The notes under the pieces were generated by a model. The model was not told where the DNA came from, made no database searches, and saw nothing but the letters and a program-made list of their open reading frames with translations. A stretch of 64,000 bases of DNA from Bacteroidota bacterium. Its GTDB lineage: Bacteria; Bacteroidota; Bacteroidia; Bacteroidales; FEN-979. Positions 26,101-35,676 of the stretch are shown here, one piece after another (the first letter of the stretch is position 1; the number at the start of each line of letters is the position of its first letter). The stretch spans positions 236,137 to 300,136 of the forward strand of contig JAPLDJ010000009.1 in NCBI GenBank assembly GCA_026391805.1, read 5' to 3'. Both the position numbers and the translations under genes were made by a program.

Positions 26101-27056
26101 ATATCGCGGTTGTAGTTGTTCCTGTTCAGGAAGGTCTGTAAAAGCTGCCGGCTGTATTTAATATTTTCTGCTGGTTCTTTCCGGATGGGTCCGGGTTCTT
26201 TCAGGGTAGATTTCTTCAGGATGGCTTTCCCCTTGACACTGTTCAGGTAACCGGAAATGATGTTGGCAAGGTTGATGATGAGGTGGCGTTCTTCTTCGAG
26301 GAAAGGACCTTCATAGGATGGGGGAAATGCTTTCAGGTAGAAGATCTCGATAGAGCCTTCCTGGGTATCGATGGTATCAAAGGCCTGTTTCTGCGACCAC
26401 TGGGTTTCCCTGAAGCCCGGACTTGTGATCACAAAGTTGGAATAGCGGATCCGGGAGACGGTAAATTCGGGGTATTGCCATGCCTTCGGCAGGACCAGGG
26501 CGATCTGGTGCAGCGACTCTTCTATCGGCTTGCCTGTCCGGAGGATGGCCGTGGTCTGGTTGATGGCCGAGAGTTCCTTGAGCCGTTCCCGGGTAACATA
26601 TCTTCCTTCCTTGCCTTTGACCCCGTTCAGGTAGCCTTCGATCAGGCTGCCGAGGTTATTTATGAGGCTTCGCTCCTCTTTCATGAACGGGCCTTCGTCG
26701 ATCTGCGGAAATTCTTTCAGGTAGAAGATCTCGATGATTCCCGTCAGGTTATCGATCGTTTCAAACGATTGTTCCTGCTTCCATTCCGTTTCAGCAAAAT
26801 TCCGTGTGGTGCATTCCATTTCATCAAAGCGTATCCTGGCGACAGTATCTTCCGGATATTGCCAGGCATTCGGCAGGATCTGGCAGATGGCCTGCAGCGT
26901 TTCCTGGATCGGAAGGTTCCGTTTGATGATGGTGGTGGTCTCGTTGATCGCGGTCAGTTCCTTCAACCGCTCCCGGGTATCGTAAAGAAGCTTTTCAACA
27001 TCCACCCGACCCTGACCGTTCGGTGGGTTGCCGGGGCTATTCTCAACAGGCGACAT
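23193..27056 (-). CDS. Sensor, receiver and PEP-synthase-like ATP-grasp protein
   Basis: This 1287-residue soluble protein is a longer paralogue of the one at 13512-16481. Its first ~275 residues are two tandem sensor repeats, each starting RERLKEL.AIN.TT and ending EGPF..EER, of a GAF-like type also found in histidine kinases. Receiver 1 (about 325-455) is degenerate. Receiver 2 (about 465-620) keeps VEDS, LITDVKFKK, QSSE and INK. The ATP-grasp domain (about 735-1090) has LGGKGRGLSF, LAIRSSGLFEDS and LLQIKPL. The C-terminal domain has GPGRWG and SGSHFFHN and no swivelling phosphohistidine motif. It is the first gene of the redox cluster, followed 64 bp later by the NuoE-like gene. A sensory or phosphotransfer role over that complex is inference. 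Confidence 0.85.
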   Translation of the reverse strand: MSPVENSPGNPPNGQGRVDVEKLLYDTRERLKELTAINETTTIIKRNLPIQETLQAICQILPNAWQYPEDTVARIRFDEMECTTRNFAETEWKQEQSFETIDNLTGIIEIFYLKEFPQIDEGPFMKEERSLINNLGSLIEGYLNGVKGKEGRYVTRERLKELSAINQTTAILRTGKPIEESLHQIALVLPKAWQYPEFTVSRIRYSNFVITSPGFRETQWSQKQAFDTIDTQEGSIEIFYLKAFPPSYEGPFLEEERHLIINLANIISGYLNSVKGKAILKKSTLKEPGPIRKEPAENIKYSRQLLQTFLNRNNYNRDIYHDLMPFKVKEILLVANLYDAYSIEKEGRFSEHVLGEFYQLSLSTMPRITGVSATDEVFEQLDTKHYDLVIIMMGVDKHFPVELSKKIKEKYQYIPVFLLLNSNTDIALFDETPDKLTWIDRVFVWNGDSKIFFAMINYLEDKINVENDTDIGMARVILLVEDSPKYYSLYLPNLYNIVLEQTKHIIEDVTTDELYRILRLKARPKILLASTYEEAMYIFGKYKEYILCLITDVKFKKDGKLSSTAGFSLVKQTRKEIRDLPIVIQSSEDDNANQAYDLKTTYINKNSETLLLDFKSFITHYLGFGNFIYRDKEGRQIAVAKSLKEFEDLLRTIPEESLLYHARKDHFSLWLMARGEIQVAKILNPAKVTDFKDPASLREYLISVIQNFRNEQNIGKVIPFEESAITDEHNILILTEGALGGKGRGLSFINTLIYNYDFSQHVPNINIRTPITSIIGTDEFEYFIDRNKLRERAVFENDYDLVKVWFMEGKLTDTLIRKLKLIVKTITKPLAIRSSGLFEDSLNQPFAGIFETYLIPNNHPDPTVRLEQLMNAIKLVYASVYSKTAKGYIEAINYKIDQERMAVVIQEVVGNQYEDVYYPHISGVAQSYNYYPFAHMKPEEGFAVAALGLGRYVVEGERAFRFAPQYPNLEINSPVDQFKGSQVYFYAVDLQKEDVNLLEGEDAGLRKLDIDDAERQGTLKHCASVFSYDNNRITPGLSAAGPRVVNFADILKYNYIPLSKTIEVVLDVVKEALGSPVEIEFAVDLNKDENNRASFYLLQIKPLIGNATDYEVDMQKIEQDKILLYCEKEMGNGMIDTIDTVVFVDPETFDKGKTMEMADEMDKINAEMIKEERNYLLIGPGRWGTRDRWIGVPVQWPQISHAKVIVETSLEGFPLDASSGSHFFHNVTSMNVGYFCVQPELSKSYIHYDMLKAQKDLRTTKYYSIVRFEKPLTIKMDGKKRIAVVTI

Positions 27057-27101
27057 GTTCTGATTTTTTTAACAATGACATGAATAAACCGGGATGGGCT
27101 G

Positions 27102-27132
27102 TAAAATTACACATTCTTTTTGATCGGCAAAA
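27102..27132 (-). promoter_or_regulatory. Candidate promoter of the redox/ATP-grasp cluster
   Basis: On the minus strand TTTTG (27132-27128) and TAATTTTA (27109-27102) are separated by 18 bp, close to the Bacteroidota TTTG/TAnnTTTG layout. The ATG at 27056 lies about 45 bp downstream. The last base of the -7 box deviates from consensus. Confidence 0.35.
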
Positions 27133-27159
27133 CGGCTGTTCGGAGATTGTTAAAAACCG

Positions 27160-27290
27160 CTGATAATTGTCGGAGATCGGAAGACCGAGGGCTGAGGTCT
27201 GAGGACTGAGAATTGCCGACTGCCGACTGCCGACTGAGGATGGCATAGATTTGTGTAATCTGTGAAATCTGTGGTGGAGAATGAAATTCG
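27160..27290. repeat. Short tandem repeats between the redox cluster and gdhA
   Basis: Positions 27160-27238 hold GGTCTGAGGACTGAG-type units and three CCGACTG units. Positions 27247-27285 hold TTGTGTAATCTGTGAAATCTGTGG-like ATCTGTG units, a form that reappears near 49880. The whole gap 27057-27424 shows no gene beyond the promoter noted for the left-going cluster. Confidence 0.6.
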
Positions 27291-27418
27291 ATAAACACCT
27301 CTTTTCACGGGTCTAACAGACGACGGATCAGGATAAAAAAATATGCCGATTTTTATTGCGTAAAGATATTTGTTGTAATATTGTTCCGAATTTCACAAAT
27401 CAATAATTTAAACTCTAA

Positions 27419-28783
<1,365 letters not shown>

Positions 28784-28800
28784 TCCTGAATTTTTACATG

Positions 28801-28836
28801 AAAGAACGGGTGCACGAAAGTGCGCCCGTTCTTTTT
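28801..28836 (+). terminator. Rho-independent terminator of gdhA
   Basis: The hairpin pairs GAACGGGTGCAC with GTGCGCCCGTTC around a GAAA loop and is followed by TTTTT. It lies 17 bp after the gdhA stop codon. Confidence 0.85.
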
Positions 28837-28845
28837 ATCTGGAAG

Positions 28846-28873
28846 ATGACCTCTCCCCAAGGGGTGGGGTCAT
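28846..28873. repeat. Solo hairpin copy of the GACCCCACCCC repeat
   Basis: GACCTCTCCCC and GGGGTGGGGTC form an imperfect inverted repeat around AA. The GGGGTGGGGTCAT end matches those at 3731, 6721 and 35714. It lies between two convergent genes and could also end left-going transcription. Confidence 0.55.
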
Positions 28874-28882
28874 TGCAATATT

Positions 28883-30151
28883 TCAGGTTTTGGCTATCTT
28901 GTTGCTTAAAGGTTGTCCAATCATCTGATAGAAAAGCAAAGCGTTGAAAAAAGCATAATAGACCACGCCGGCCTGCACCTCGAGCATCGATTCAACCAGC
29001 ATGTTAAAAGCGAATACGATAAGGAAAGTGAAATAAAGAAAATCTCTTTTGCGGAGTGCCTGCCAGGCAGGGAGCACCAGCATCAGCACCAGGATCAGAA
29101 ATCCTGCAAGACCGGTTGCAATCCAGGTCTGAAGATACTGGTCGTGTGAGTTCAGGTGCATCGACAAGGCGACCTGCTTATTTTCCCGCTGATATTCCGC
29201 CATCAGCTCATCTTTTACATCACCCGTCCCGACCCCGAGAACCGGATTTTTAAGGATCACTTTGACGGCTGCCTTCCAAACGACCATCCGCTCGTTATTA
29301 CCTTCCATCTTGTCATTGTCTGTCCCTTCCTTTTGGGATAAAACTTTCTCAGTGCTCTGAAACCTTCCCGAAGTTACCGGCAGGAAACGGAAGCAGGCAT
29401 AGAACACCATTCCCGCGAGGAGCAGAATGAGGAAACCTTGTCCGATCTTCCGGTGAACCATCATGAAATAAACGACCACCAGGATGATCACGATCACAAG
29501 TGAAAAGATCCCGGCCTTGGAACTCAGCAGGAAAACTTCAAGGGAAAAGAGGAAAAACAGGAAGAGCAGGAAAATCCTTTTGCCTGGCGAAAATTCCAGG
29601 TCCTTCCGGATGAGTGTATAACCGATGAAGGCAATGGCAAGGTTGAAATACATCGAAAGATAAGATGTATGAATAAAGCGGGAGAAATGGGTGTAGTAGA
29701 ACACCACGGGATCACCGTCGCGGACGTAATCCTTAATCGCAATGAAGAAAAGGATCAATGAGGAAATGAAGCAGCCGGCGATAAAAGCGAAGAAAATCGC
29801 CGAAAACATCTTCGGATTGACATCTTCCTTCTCCAGCGTGGCAAAGACCAGTGGAAAAACGAAGAGCGCCAGTTTCACTTCGAGGTCGAAGAAGCCGAAC
29901 CCGGTGTTTGCTGAGTAGAACATCCCGACGATGTAGATCAGGTAGAACGCAGCAAAGGAAAAAACGTGAAGCCTCGGTTTTTCACGGAAGATCAGCGGGA
30001 TCTTCATGAACCTGCCTTCGATCAGCCAGTTCAGTACCAGGAGGAGGATAAAAACCGGCACGAGCTTTCCGTAGATCGGCAGAAAGAGAGCAAATGCCAG
30101 GCAGCACCAGAGAAAGATCTGCCCGTGGATTTTTTTACGCGTTGGATTCAT
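28883..30151 (-). CDS. O-antigen ligase family membrane protein
   Basis: This 422-residue polytopic protein has about ten to twelve hydrophobic segments and a long periplasmic loop around residues 240-340, the layout of WaaL-type ligases and Wzy-like polymerases. The loop contains KAAVKVILKNPVLGVGTGDVKDEL and HSHDQYL-like sequence (HLNSHDQYLQTW), the conserved Wzy_C region with its His. It probably joins or polymerises polysaccharide units at the periplasmic face. It is the last gene of a six-gene polysaccharide operon; its start overlaps the preceding glycosyltransferase gene by 17 bp. Ligase and polymerase cannot be told apart from sequence alone. Confidence 0.88.
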   Translation of the reverse strand: MNPTRKKIHGQIFLWCCLAFALFLPIYGKLVPVFILLLVLNWLIEGRFMKIPLIFREKPRLHVFSFAAFYLIYIVGMFYSANTGFGFFDLEVKLALFVFPLVFATLEKEDVNPKMFSAIFFAFIAGCFISSLILFFIAIKDYVRDGDPVVFYYTHFSRFIHTSYLSMYFNLAIAFIGYTLIRKDLEFSPGKRIFLLFLFFLFSLEVFLLSSKAGIFSLVIVIILVVVYFMMVHRKIGQGFLILLLAGMVFYACFRFLPVTSGRFQSTEKVLSQKEGTDNDKMEGNNERMVVWKAAVKVILKNPVLGVGTGDVKDELMAEYQRENKQVALSMHLNSHDQYLQTWIATGLAGFLILVLMLVLPAWQALRKRDFLYFTFLIVFAFNMLVESMLEVQAGVVYYAFFNALLFYQMIGQPLSNKIAKT

Positions 30152-31379
30152 GTTCTCCTTTCATCGGTTGAATAAGATTCCAGAGATCTTCTGCGATCTG
30201 ATCCCAGTTAAAATTCGCATTTATGTAACGGCAGCCGTTTTCGCCATATTCCTTCACAAGTTCAGGATGCCCTGATAAAAACTCCGCCTTTTCCGCCAGG
30301 TCATGTTCATCCCCGGGGATAAAAGCAATGCCCGTTTTTCCCTCATCGATAAAAAGCTCTTTCGCTTCTCCTTCCACACCAAGTAACAGCGGTTTTTTCA
30401 GTGCCAGGTTCTCAAATATCTTTGAAGGAATCGCTCCTTTGAACAGGTCGATCCTCCGCAACGGGATGATGGCGGCATCGATGGCAGAGATCACCCCCAG
30501 CAGTTCTTTCCGGGGCATTGTGTCGAAAAAGGAAACATTGTCAAGGCGGAGATCTTCTTTCATCTTCACCAGCTTGTCCCTCTCGGGACCGGCTCCTGCA
30601 AGAACGAACCTGATGTTTTTTTTCTCCTTCAGTAATTGTGCAGCTTTTAAAATTACCTCCAGCCCTTGTGCATGTCCGAGGATCCCTGCATAAATCAGGA
30701 GAAAATCCGTTTCAGCGTAGCCATGATCTTTTCTCCAGGTCGTATCGGCAGGCACCTCCTCTGAAACAGCAGGGTCGATGCCATTCTTCAGCCAGTGAAC
30801 GGTCTTTTCAGGAAAGCGCTGTGAAATATTCTTCACAATTCCTTTTGTCTGCCCGGTGATAATGTACGAAGAACGGTAGAGGAATTCCTCCAGCCAGGTT
30901 GTGATCCTGAGCAGGTAACGATTCGATATAAGCCCCAGTTTCTCGGCGCTTTCCGGCCACAGGTCGGAAACATTGAAGATAAGCTTAGCACCCCTGGCCT
31001 TTGCCAGCAGCCATGCCGACATGCCAAGGAAAAGGGGCGGTGATTCGCAGATGATATAATCAAACCGTCCGGATTTCCAGATACCAATCAGAAAAGAGGT
31101 TTTGACAAAGCTGAAATAATTCAGTAACCGTGGCACGATCGACTTGCTCGTTCGGGCATACAGCCAGCAACGGTGGACCGTTAACGAATCCATCTGTTCC
31201 CTGACATAGAATTTTCCACGATAACCGTCATAAATCCTCATCTGCGGATAATTGGGCATGGCGGTCAGCACCGTGACCTCGGCACCCTTCTGCTGAAGAC
31301 GGATCGCGAGGTTCCAGAGCCGGTTCTGTGCAGCCCCGGTTTCAGGCGGAAAGTACTGTGTCAGAATCAGGATCTTCAC
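30135..31379 (-). CDS. GT4-family glycosyltransferase (WbuB-like)
   Basis: This 414-residue GT-B enzyme begins with the N-terminal acceptor-domain sequence ILTQYFPPETGAAQNRL and the GAEVTVLTAMPNYP strand typical of WbuB/WcaI-like transferases. The C-terminal donor domain has LLIYAGILGHAQGLE, FVLAGAGPERDKL and the nucleotide-sugar-binding segment KIFENLALKKPLLLGVEGEAKELF with the EX7E-type glutamates. It should add a sugar from a nucleotide donor to a lipid-linked saccharide at the inner membrane. It sits 13 bp after the deacetylase-like gene and overlaps the ligase gene. Sugar specificity is not evident. Confidence 0.92.
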   Translation of the reverse strand: MKILILTQYFPPETGAAQNRLWNLAIRLQQKGAEVTVLTAMPNYPQMRIYDGYRGKFYVREQMDSLTVHRCWLYARTSKSIVPRLLNYFSFVKTSFLIGIWKSGRFDYIICESPPLFLGMSAWLLAKARGAKLIFNVSDLWPESAEKLGLISNRYLLRITTWLEEFLYRSSYIITGQTKGIVKNISQRFPEKTVHWLKNGIDPAVSEEVPADTTWRKDHGYAETDFLLIYAGILGHAQGLEVILKAAQLLKEKKNIRFVLAGAGPERDKLVKMKEDLRLDNVSFFDTMPRKELLGVISAIDAAIIPLRRIDLFKGAIPSKIFENLALKKPLLLGVEGEAKELFIDEGKTGIAFIPGDEHDLAEKAEFLSGHPELVKEYGENGCRYINANFNWDQIAEDLWNLIQPMKGEHESNA

Positions 31380-31392
31380 AGCGTGGTTGGTA

Positions 31393-32208
31393 TCAATGAC
31401 CGTTCACCGAATTCAATTCAGTGATGGCGGATGAATAACTTTGAAATACAAAACCATTCTCTTTGCAGTAAGAGATAACCCATTCGTACCAGGCTTTCCA
31501 GACGGAAAAACTGGAGTGGAAATAGCGGTCGTGAAAGAGGATGGTCAAATACCGAACGTTCTTATCAACAACTGCCGCAATCTCCCGCCGGGTGAACTCC
31601 CGAATCTCTTCAAATGATTTGCTACCGTAACGTTTTCCCTGGTTGATCATATCCCCGTCCATGATGTGAAGCGGGAATTCCCAGAGCTTTCCAACCTTAT
31701 ACGGAGCTTTATGTTCCCGGATCGACGAATCGAACCGGTATCCTGCAGCATCCATGAATTTCAGGGTATTCTCATCATGCCGAAGGTAATGCATGCGGAT
31801 GCCGAAGGGAACTCCCGGAAGGATCTGCTGAAATGTTTCGAACTCTTTTTTAACCGCATCCGGTGTTGAATATCCGATGCCGTGAACACCGGTCTCGAAT
31901 CCGTTTTCATGGATCCGTTTTATCCAGTAAGCCGCATTTTCCAAGGAATAGGCCAGCATTTTGCCATTGTTCACACCAAAAAAGAATGTAGACGGGATCC
32001 CCTGCTGCCGGTCAAAATCCATCACCTCCTCAAGGTGCTGCCAGCGGTTCCTGAAGACCTCACCGGTACGCGACATCATCTCCCCGAATGAAATCGTTCC
32101 GTTCAGCGTTTCGATCAGGTTCCGCGCAAAGAACTTCGGAAGGATCAAATCGGTCCGGTGTTCAAAGGCAGTGAGATGATCCACATCATGCGAAACGATT
32201 ACGTACAT
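31393..32208 (-). CDS. Polysaccharide-deacetylase-fold protein of the polysaccharide operon
   Basis: This 271-residue cytosolic protein opens with VSHDVDH (residues 4-10), the NodB motif-1 equivalent with its Asp residues. Later motifs are GVHGIGYSTPD near residue 113 and RMHYLRHDENT near 136, which resemble the metal-binding His and the Arg-containing motif of carbohydrate esterase 4 enzymes. LTILFHDRYFH near 224 supplies a late His. No signal peptide is present, so it may act on a cytoplasmic lipid-linked saccharide. It is the fourth gene of the polysaccharide operon. Family membership is good, but activity is not certain because the motifs differ from classical NodB. Confidence 0.8.
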   Translation of the reverse strand: MYVIVSHDVDHLTAFEHRTDLILPKFFARNLIETLNGTISFGEMMSRTGEVFRNRWQHLEEVMDFDRQQGIPSTFFFGVNNGKMLAYSLENAAYWIKRIHENGFETGVHGIGYSTPDAVKKEFETFQQILPGVPFGIRMHYLRHDENTLKFMDAAGYRFDSSIREHKAPYKVGKLWEFPLHIMDGDMINQGKRYGSKSFEEIREFTRREIAAVVDKNVRYLTILFHDRYFHSSFSVWKAWYEWVISYCKENGFVFQSYSSAITELNSVNGH

Positions 32209-32242
32209 CTTGGCAGCACTTTATAATTGGCATCCGGCAGGT

Positions 32243-33208
32243 TCAAAAAACCTCCCGTTTGAAAAATTTAAGCAGGATCTCGATCAGGATCGGTGCCCTG
32301 TTGACTGAAAAATAAACTTTCTGTTCGCCCCCGAAACCCCGGAAAAACTTTTCAACGCCCTTGATCATCGATCCCTCGAGGTCGAAACAGGGCAACCCTG
32401 ATTTCTTTGCATGTTTTATGCTTTCCCAGAGGACCAGTGCGCCGGCGCCCTCATGCTTCCGGGCTTCAGTCACTCCTCCGAACAAATAATAGGCTTTCTC
32501 ACGGTCATAGAGGCAAAAAGCCATGGAAACGGGCTTCCCTTCCCGGGTTGCAATAAATGCATAACTATTCGCCAGGGTGGCAAATTCATAAAGGATCCGC
32601 CGGATCCGTTTTTCGTCAAGGCCTATCTTCTGTTTCCGGAACGTTTCCGTAATAATGGGTTCAATCCGGCTGTAATCCTTTACCTGCTCAGAAACGACGC
32701 CATCTGTCACCGCTTTTTTTATGTTATTCCGCAGCTTGGGAGAGATCCGGTTCCAAAGCTCATCCTCATCGTTTGCAAGGTCGATCCAGTAGGTATAATA
32801 AGGCACTACCTTAAACTTATCCCAGATGAAGGGCTGCATGTCATGGATCCCGACAGGCAGGCAATAGCGCTGAATGGAAAATTTATTCTTTTTTAAGAAG
32901 GCAGAAACGGCCGAAAGGATCTCCTTTTCAACTCCCAGCCGGTTGGATTGGTTTTTTGCAGGGTTGTCATAGAAAAGCCCGATCGACGGAGTGTGCGGTG
33001 GCGTGCTGAAATAGGGAATGCCGAAAAGGCTTGAGCGGTAAAGGTAAAATCCGCCGGCAAGCTTGTCGTCGTTATCGAAGATCCCGTAAAGATCGATATC
33101 ATCGCCATAAACAGCGATCCAGGCTGGATCGTTGAATACGGAGCCGAGGGAAGAAGCCTGGTTCCCGTACTGGCTGAGCTCGCTGCCGGTGATCGTTCGG
33201 ATGTTCAT
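32243..33208 (-). CDS. GNAT/FemAB-like acyltransferase
   Basis: This ~321-residue protein is built like the FemAB/BioF2-type double-GNAT acyltransferases. The key segments are SPKLRNNIKKAV near residue 160, then AFIATREGKPVSMAFCLYDREKAYYLFGG, and GAGALVLWESIKHAKKSGLPCFDLEGS. These proteins transfer aminoacyl or acyl groups onto cell-wall precursors or sugars. In a polysaccharide operon it may N-acylate an amino sugar. A start at 33220 would add four residues (MQLT); I prefer the ATG at 33208. It lies between a glycosyltransferase and the deacetylase-like gene. A similar protein is encoded at 43542-44480. Confidence 0.82.
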   Translation of the reverse strand: MNIRTITGSELSQYGNQASSLGSVFNDPAWIAVYGDDIDLYGIFDNDDKLAGGFYLYRSSLFGIPYFSTPPHTPSIGLFYDNPAKNQSNRLGVEKEILSAVSAFLKKNKFSIQRYCLPVGIHDMQPFIWDKFKVVPYYTYWIDLANDEDELWNRISPKLRNNIKKAVTDGVVSEQVKDYSRIEPIITETFRKQKIGLDEKRIRRILYEFATLANSYAFIATREGKPVSMAFCLYDREKAYYLFGGVTEARKHEGAGALVLWESIKHAKKSGLPCFDLEGSMIKGVEKFFRGFGGEQKVYFSVNRAPILIEILLKFFKREVF

Positions 33209-33226
33209 GGTCAATTGCAATGCAAG

Positions 33227-34390
33227 TTACTGTTTATTCGGAGAACTGAAAAGTTCTTCGTAACAACTGATCAGCGTTTTTTCTTCGGCTTCCCAGGAGT
33301 ATTGCTGTTCAACCAGCAATCTTCCGGCACGGCCTTTTTCCTGGAGTATGGCCTTATCCTTCAGGATTTCCTGCAGCATTTTTGCGATTATCTCGGGATC
33401 GGACGGGTCGGTAAAAAATGCACAGCTTTCGAATTTCTTCATCCAGAAGGGGAAATCCGACATCAGGATCGGAACCGAGCAGGCCATGTATTCAAATGCC
33501 TTTACCGGCAGGCTGGTCAGATAATTCTTCAGCGGATAGAGCAATGCTATTCCAAGATCGGCAACTTTGATAAACGGATAGAGCTCTTCCAGTTTCCGGT
33601 AGCCCATGTACTGAACATTCTTCCAGCCTTCCTCCCTCCTGCATTCTGCCTCGTATTTTTCGTCAGACCATTTTCCGAAGATGATAAACAGCGGCGACGG
33701 CGACATCAAAGCAGTAGCTGCGATCACCTCCCGGATCCCGCGGTTCCTGTCGAGTCCGCCGGCGTAAATAATAATATCCTGCTTTTTTTCAAGAGCGGCA
33801 GCAGGGAGATCATCCGTAAACCCGATCATCGAGAAATTCCGGATGAAGACAAATTTCGGGATCCTCTTCTTATAGGTGGTAAAGAAATAGTCCCTGAACT
33901 GATCATCATCCACTACCAGGATGATCCTGTCAAAAAACCGGATTGCAAGACCTTCAAGGAACCGGTAAAGGAACTTCAGAAACGAACGCCCGATTGCATT
34001 TCCCCACTCCTTCTGATCCATGTGATGAAACACAAGTTCATGCACGTCATAGATCACTTTCCGTCCGAATAGTTTTAAGATGAATCCAACCGGGATGAGC
34101 TCCGGATCATGAAAATGGATCAGTTGAGCTTTGGTTTTCATGGCCTTCCGGAAACCGCACCATCCGCCAATGATCACCCGGACAAACCTGTTGCGGTATT
34201 CTTTTAAGGCAATGATCTGAACCCCGTTGCGCACTTCATCCCGGCTATGCGGAACTAGGAAGGAGACTGAGAAACCATGCCGGGCGAGGGAAACGCATTC
34301 CTTGTAAAAGATACGGTCGTCCGAAACCGAATGAACGGTGGAGAGGTGGCAAACCCTTTTTTCGGCGCGATTATTTTCCATTCCCTGCAT
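33227..34390 (-). CDS. GT4-family glycosyltransferase
   Basis: This 387-residue GT-B glycosyltransferase has an N-terminal domain starting VCHLSTVHSVSDDRIFYKEC and including LIHFHDPELIPVGFILK. The C-terminal donor domain includes IIYAGGLDRNRGIREVI and the KAFEYMACSVPILMSDFPFW segment that binds the nucleotide-sugar donor. It would work at the cytoplasmic face of the inner membrane on a lipid-linked glycan. It begins 10 bp after the flippase gene. An internal ATG at 34381 is an alternative start. The donor and acceptor sugars are unknown. Confidence 0.9.
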   Translation of the reverse strand: MQGMENNRAEKRVCHLSTVHSVSDDRIFYKECVSLARHGFSVSFLVPHSRDEVRNGVQIIALKEYRNRFVRVIIGGWCGFRKAMKTKAQLIHFHDPELIPVGFILKLFGRKVIYDVHELVFHHMDQKEWGNAIGRSFLKFLYRFLEGLAIRFFDRIILVVDDDQFRDYFFTTYKKRIPKFVFIRNFSMIGFTDDLPAAALEKKQDIIIYAGGLDRNRGIREVIAATALMSPSPLFIIFGKWSDEKYEAECRREEGWKNVQYMGYRKLEELYPFIKVADLGIALLYPLKNYLTSLPVKAFEYMACSVPILMSDFPFWMKKFESCAFFTDPSDPEIIAKMLQEILKDKAILQEKGRAGRLLVEQQYSWEAEEKTLISCYEELFSSPNKQ

Positions 34391-34400
34391 CGGATAGTAA

Positions 34401-35660
34401 TTAACCGTTCAATGATTTTTCATATTGCCTGACAACCCTGAGGATGATCACAAAATAGAGAAGATAGAAGAACACCTCGATGGCGGTCAGCAGGATCAGC
34501 ATGCGGGTGACCGGGATCGGCGGAACCAGGAACAGCGACCCGATGGCGAAAAAATAGAGCACCTGCCACAGGCTGTAGAGCCTGATTTTTTCCATCGCCG
34601 CCAGTGTTATGCTCAAAGGTGAAACGAGAAATTGCAGTGAAAACGAAAAAACCATGATCCTTGCAAACTCGCCGGCCATGTGCCAGTTCTTTCCGAAGAT
34701 GAAGGAGAAGAGCTGAGGTCCCCCGGCAAAGATGATCACAAATAAAATGAGGGCGAGCAGTCCGAGGTTCCGGATGAGAATTATGATAATGTGACGGATG
34801 GGAGCCTGCGCATTCCGGTTCTTCGTGACCCGCTGGAACAGTACCTGTGAGATGGAATAGGCCAGGAACGACATCGGGACCATCAGCACAAGCCGGGTGA
34901 AGTTGAACGATCCGGAAACGTCCTGTGCATATTTTGAGCTGATCAGCAGTACCGGGAAGAGCGTGGCGCTGGTATTCATCAGCGCCGGGATTGAATTGAA
35001 TAGCGGCAGCTGCCTGTGACGCGACATGATCGATTTCATCCTGGCTATGTTGATCACCTTCAGGGAGAATCCGGATCGGACACTCTGGAAGTAAGCCATA
35101 AAACCCATGCAGATCCGGCCGAAAAGGTCGCCGAGGATCAGTCCGTTGGAAAATTTAATCAGCCCGAAGCCCAGGTCGGCGCTGACCTCGCCGGCCTTCT
35201 GCGTCACCTTGTTGTAGGAGGCCTGTTTAAACGCTTCTTTCCGGATCAGCCAGATGTTCAGCATCTTGCCCAGCGCCATGATCAGCATTGTGAACGGCAT
35301 CAGGTAGAGAAATGTTGAAAGGCCCGGGTTGTGCAAAAGCGCCGAGATCGGATCATGGAAAAAGAAAGCGGTCAGCATCATGAGCATGAAAAGAACGATC
35401 GAGATCAGGATCCCTCCGCCAACAAGGTTAATGGCATCTTCATCCTTTTCGGGTAATGTGACCGCCAGTTCGTAGCGGCCGGTGGAGATCACGTCAAACC
35501 AGCTGATGATGGAGAAATAGACACCATAAATGGCGTAATCGCTGGTGGTGAAAATCCGGCTTAAAACCGGCTGAAGAAGCAGCGGAAGCGCCTGGGCGAT
35601 GACCGTTCCGGCCAAAAGCTTGAAGGTATCCCTGAAAAAATCGATCTGCCTCAGCGCCAT
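34401..35660 (-). CDS. Polysaccharide flippase (Wzx/oligosaccharide exporter family)
   Basis: This 419-residue polytopic protein has twelve or more hydrophobic segments and the N-terminal pattern of the polysaccharide-biosynthesis/MATE-like exporters: FKLLAGTVIAQALPLLLQPVLSRIFT followed by YAIYGVYFSIISW. It should flip undecaprenyl-linked repeat units to the periplasm. It is the first gene of the six-gene operon, which also has two GT4 enzymes, an acyltransferase, a deacetylase-like protein and a ligase/polymerase, together enough for a Wzx/Wzy-style surface polysaccharide. A -7 box lies just upstream, and beyond it a MITE-like element. Confidence 0.9.
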   Translation of the reverse strand: MALRQIDFFRDTFKLLAGTVIAQALPLLLQPVLSRIFTTSDYAIYGVYFSIISWFDVISTGRYELAVTLPEKDEDAINLVGGGILISIVLFMLMMLTAFFFHDPISALLHNPGLSTFLYLMPFTMLIMALGKMLNIWLIRKEAFKQASYNKVTQKAGEVSADLGFGLIKFSNGLILGDLFGRICMGFMAYFQSVRSGFSLKVINIARMKSIMSRHRQLPLFNSIPALMNTSATLFPVLLISSKYAQDVSGSFNFTRLVLMVPMSFLAYSISQVLFQRVTKNRNAQAPIRHIIIILIRNLGLLALILFVIIFAGGPQLFSFIFGKNWHMAGEFARIMVFSFSLQFLVSPLSITLAAMEKIRLYSLWQVLYFFAIGSLFLVPPIPVTRMLILLTAIEVFFYLLYFVIILRVVRQYEKSLNG

Positions 35661-35676
35661 AAATCACAATAATTCA

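Noticed and set aside
26283..27083. 266-codon plus-strand frame opposite the long ATP-grasp gene
   Set aside because: The minus strand encodes two recognisable tandem sensor repeats here; the plus frame is a by-product of codon bias.
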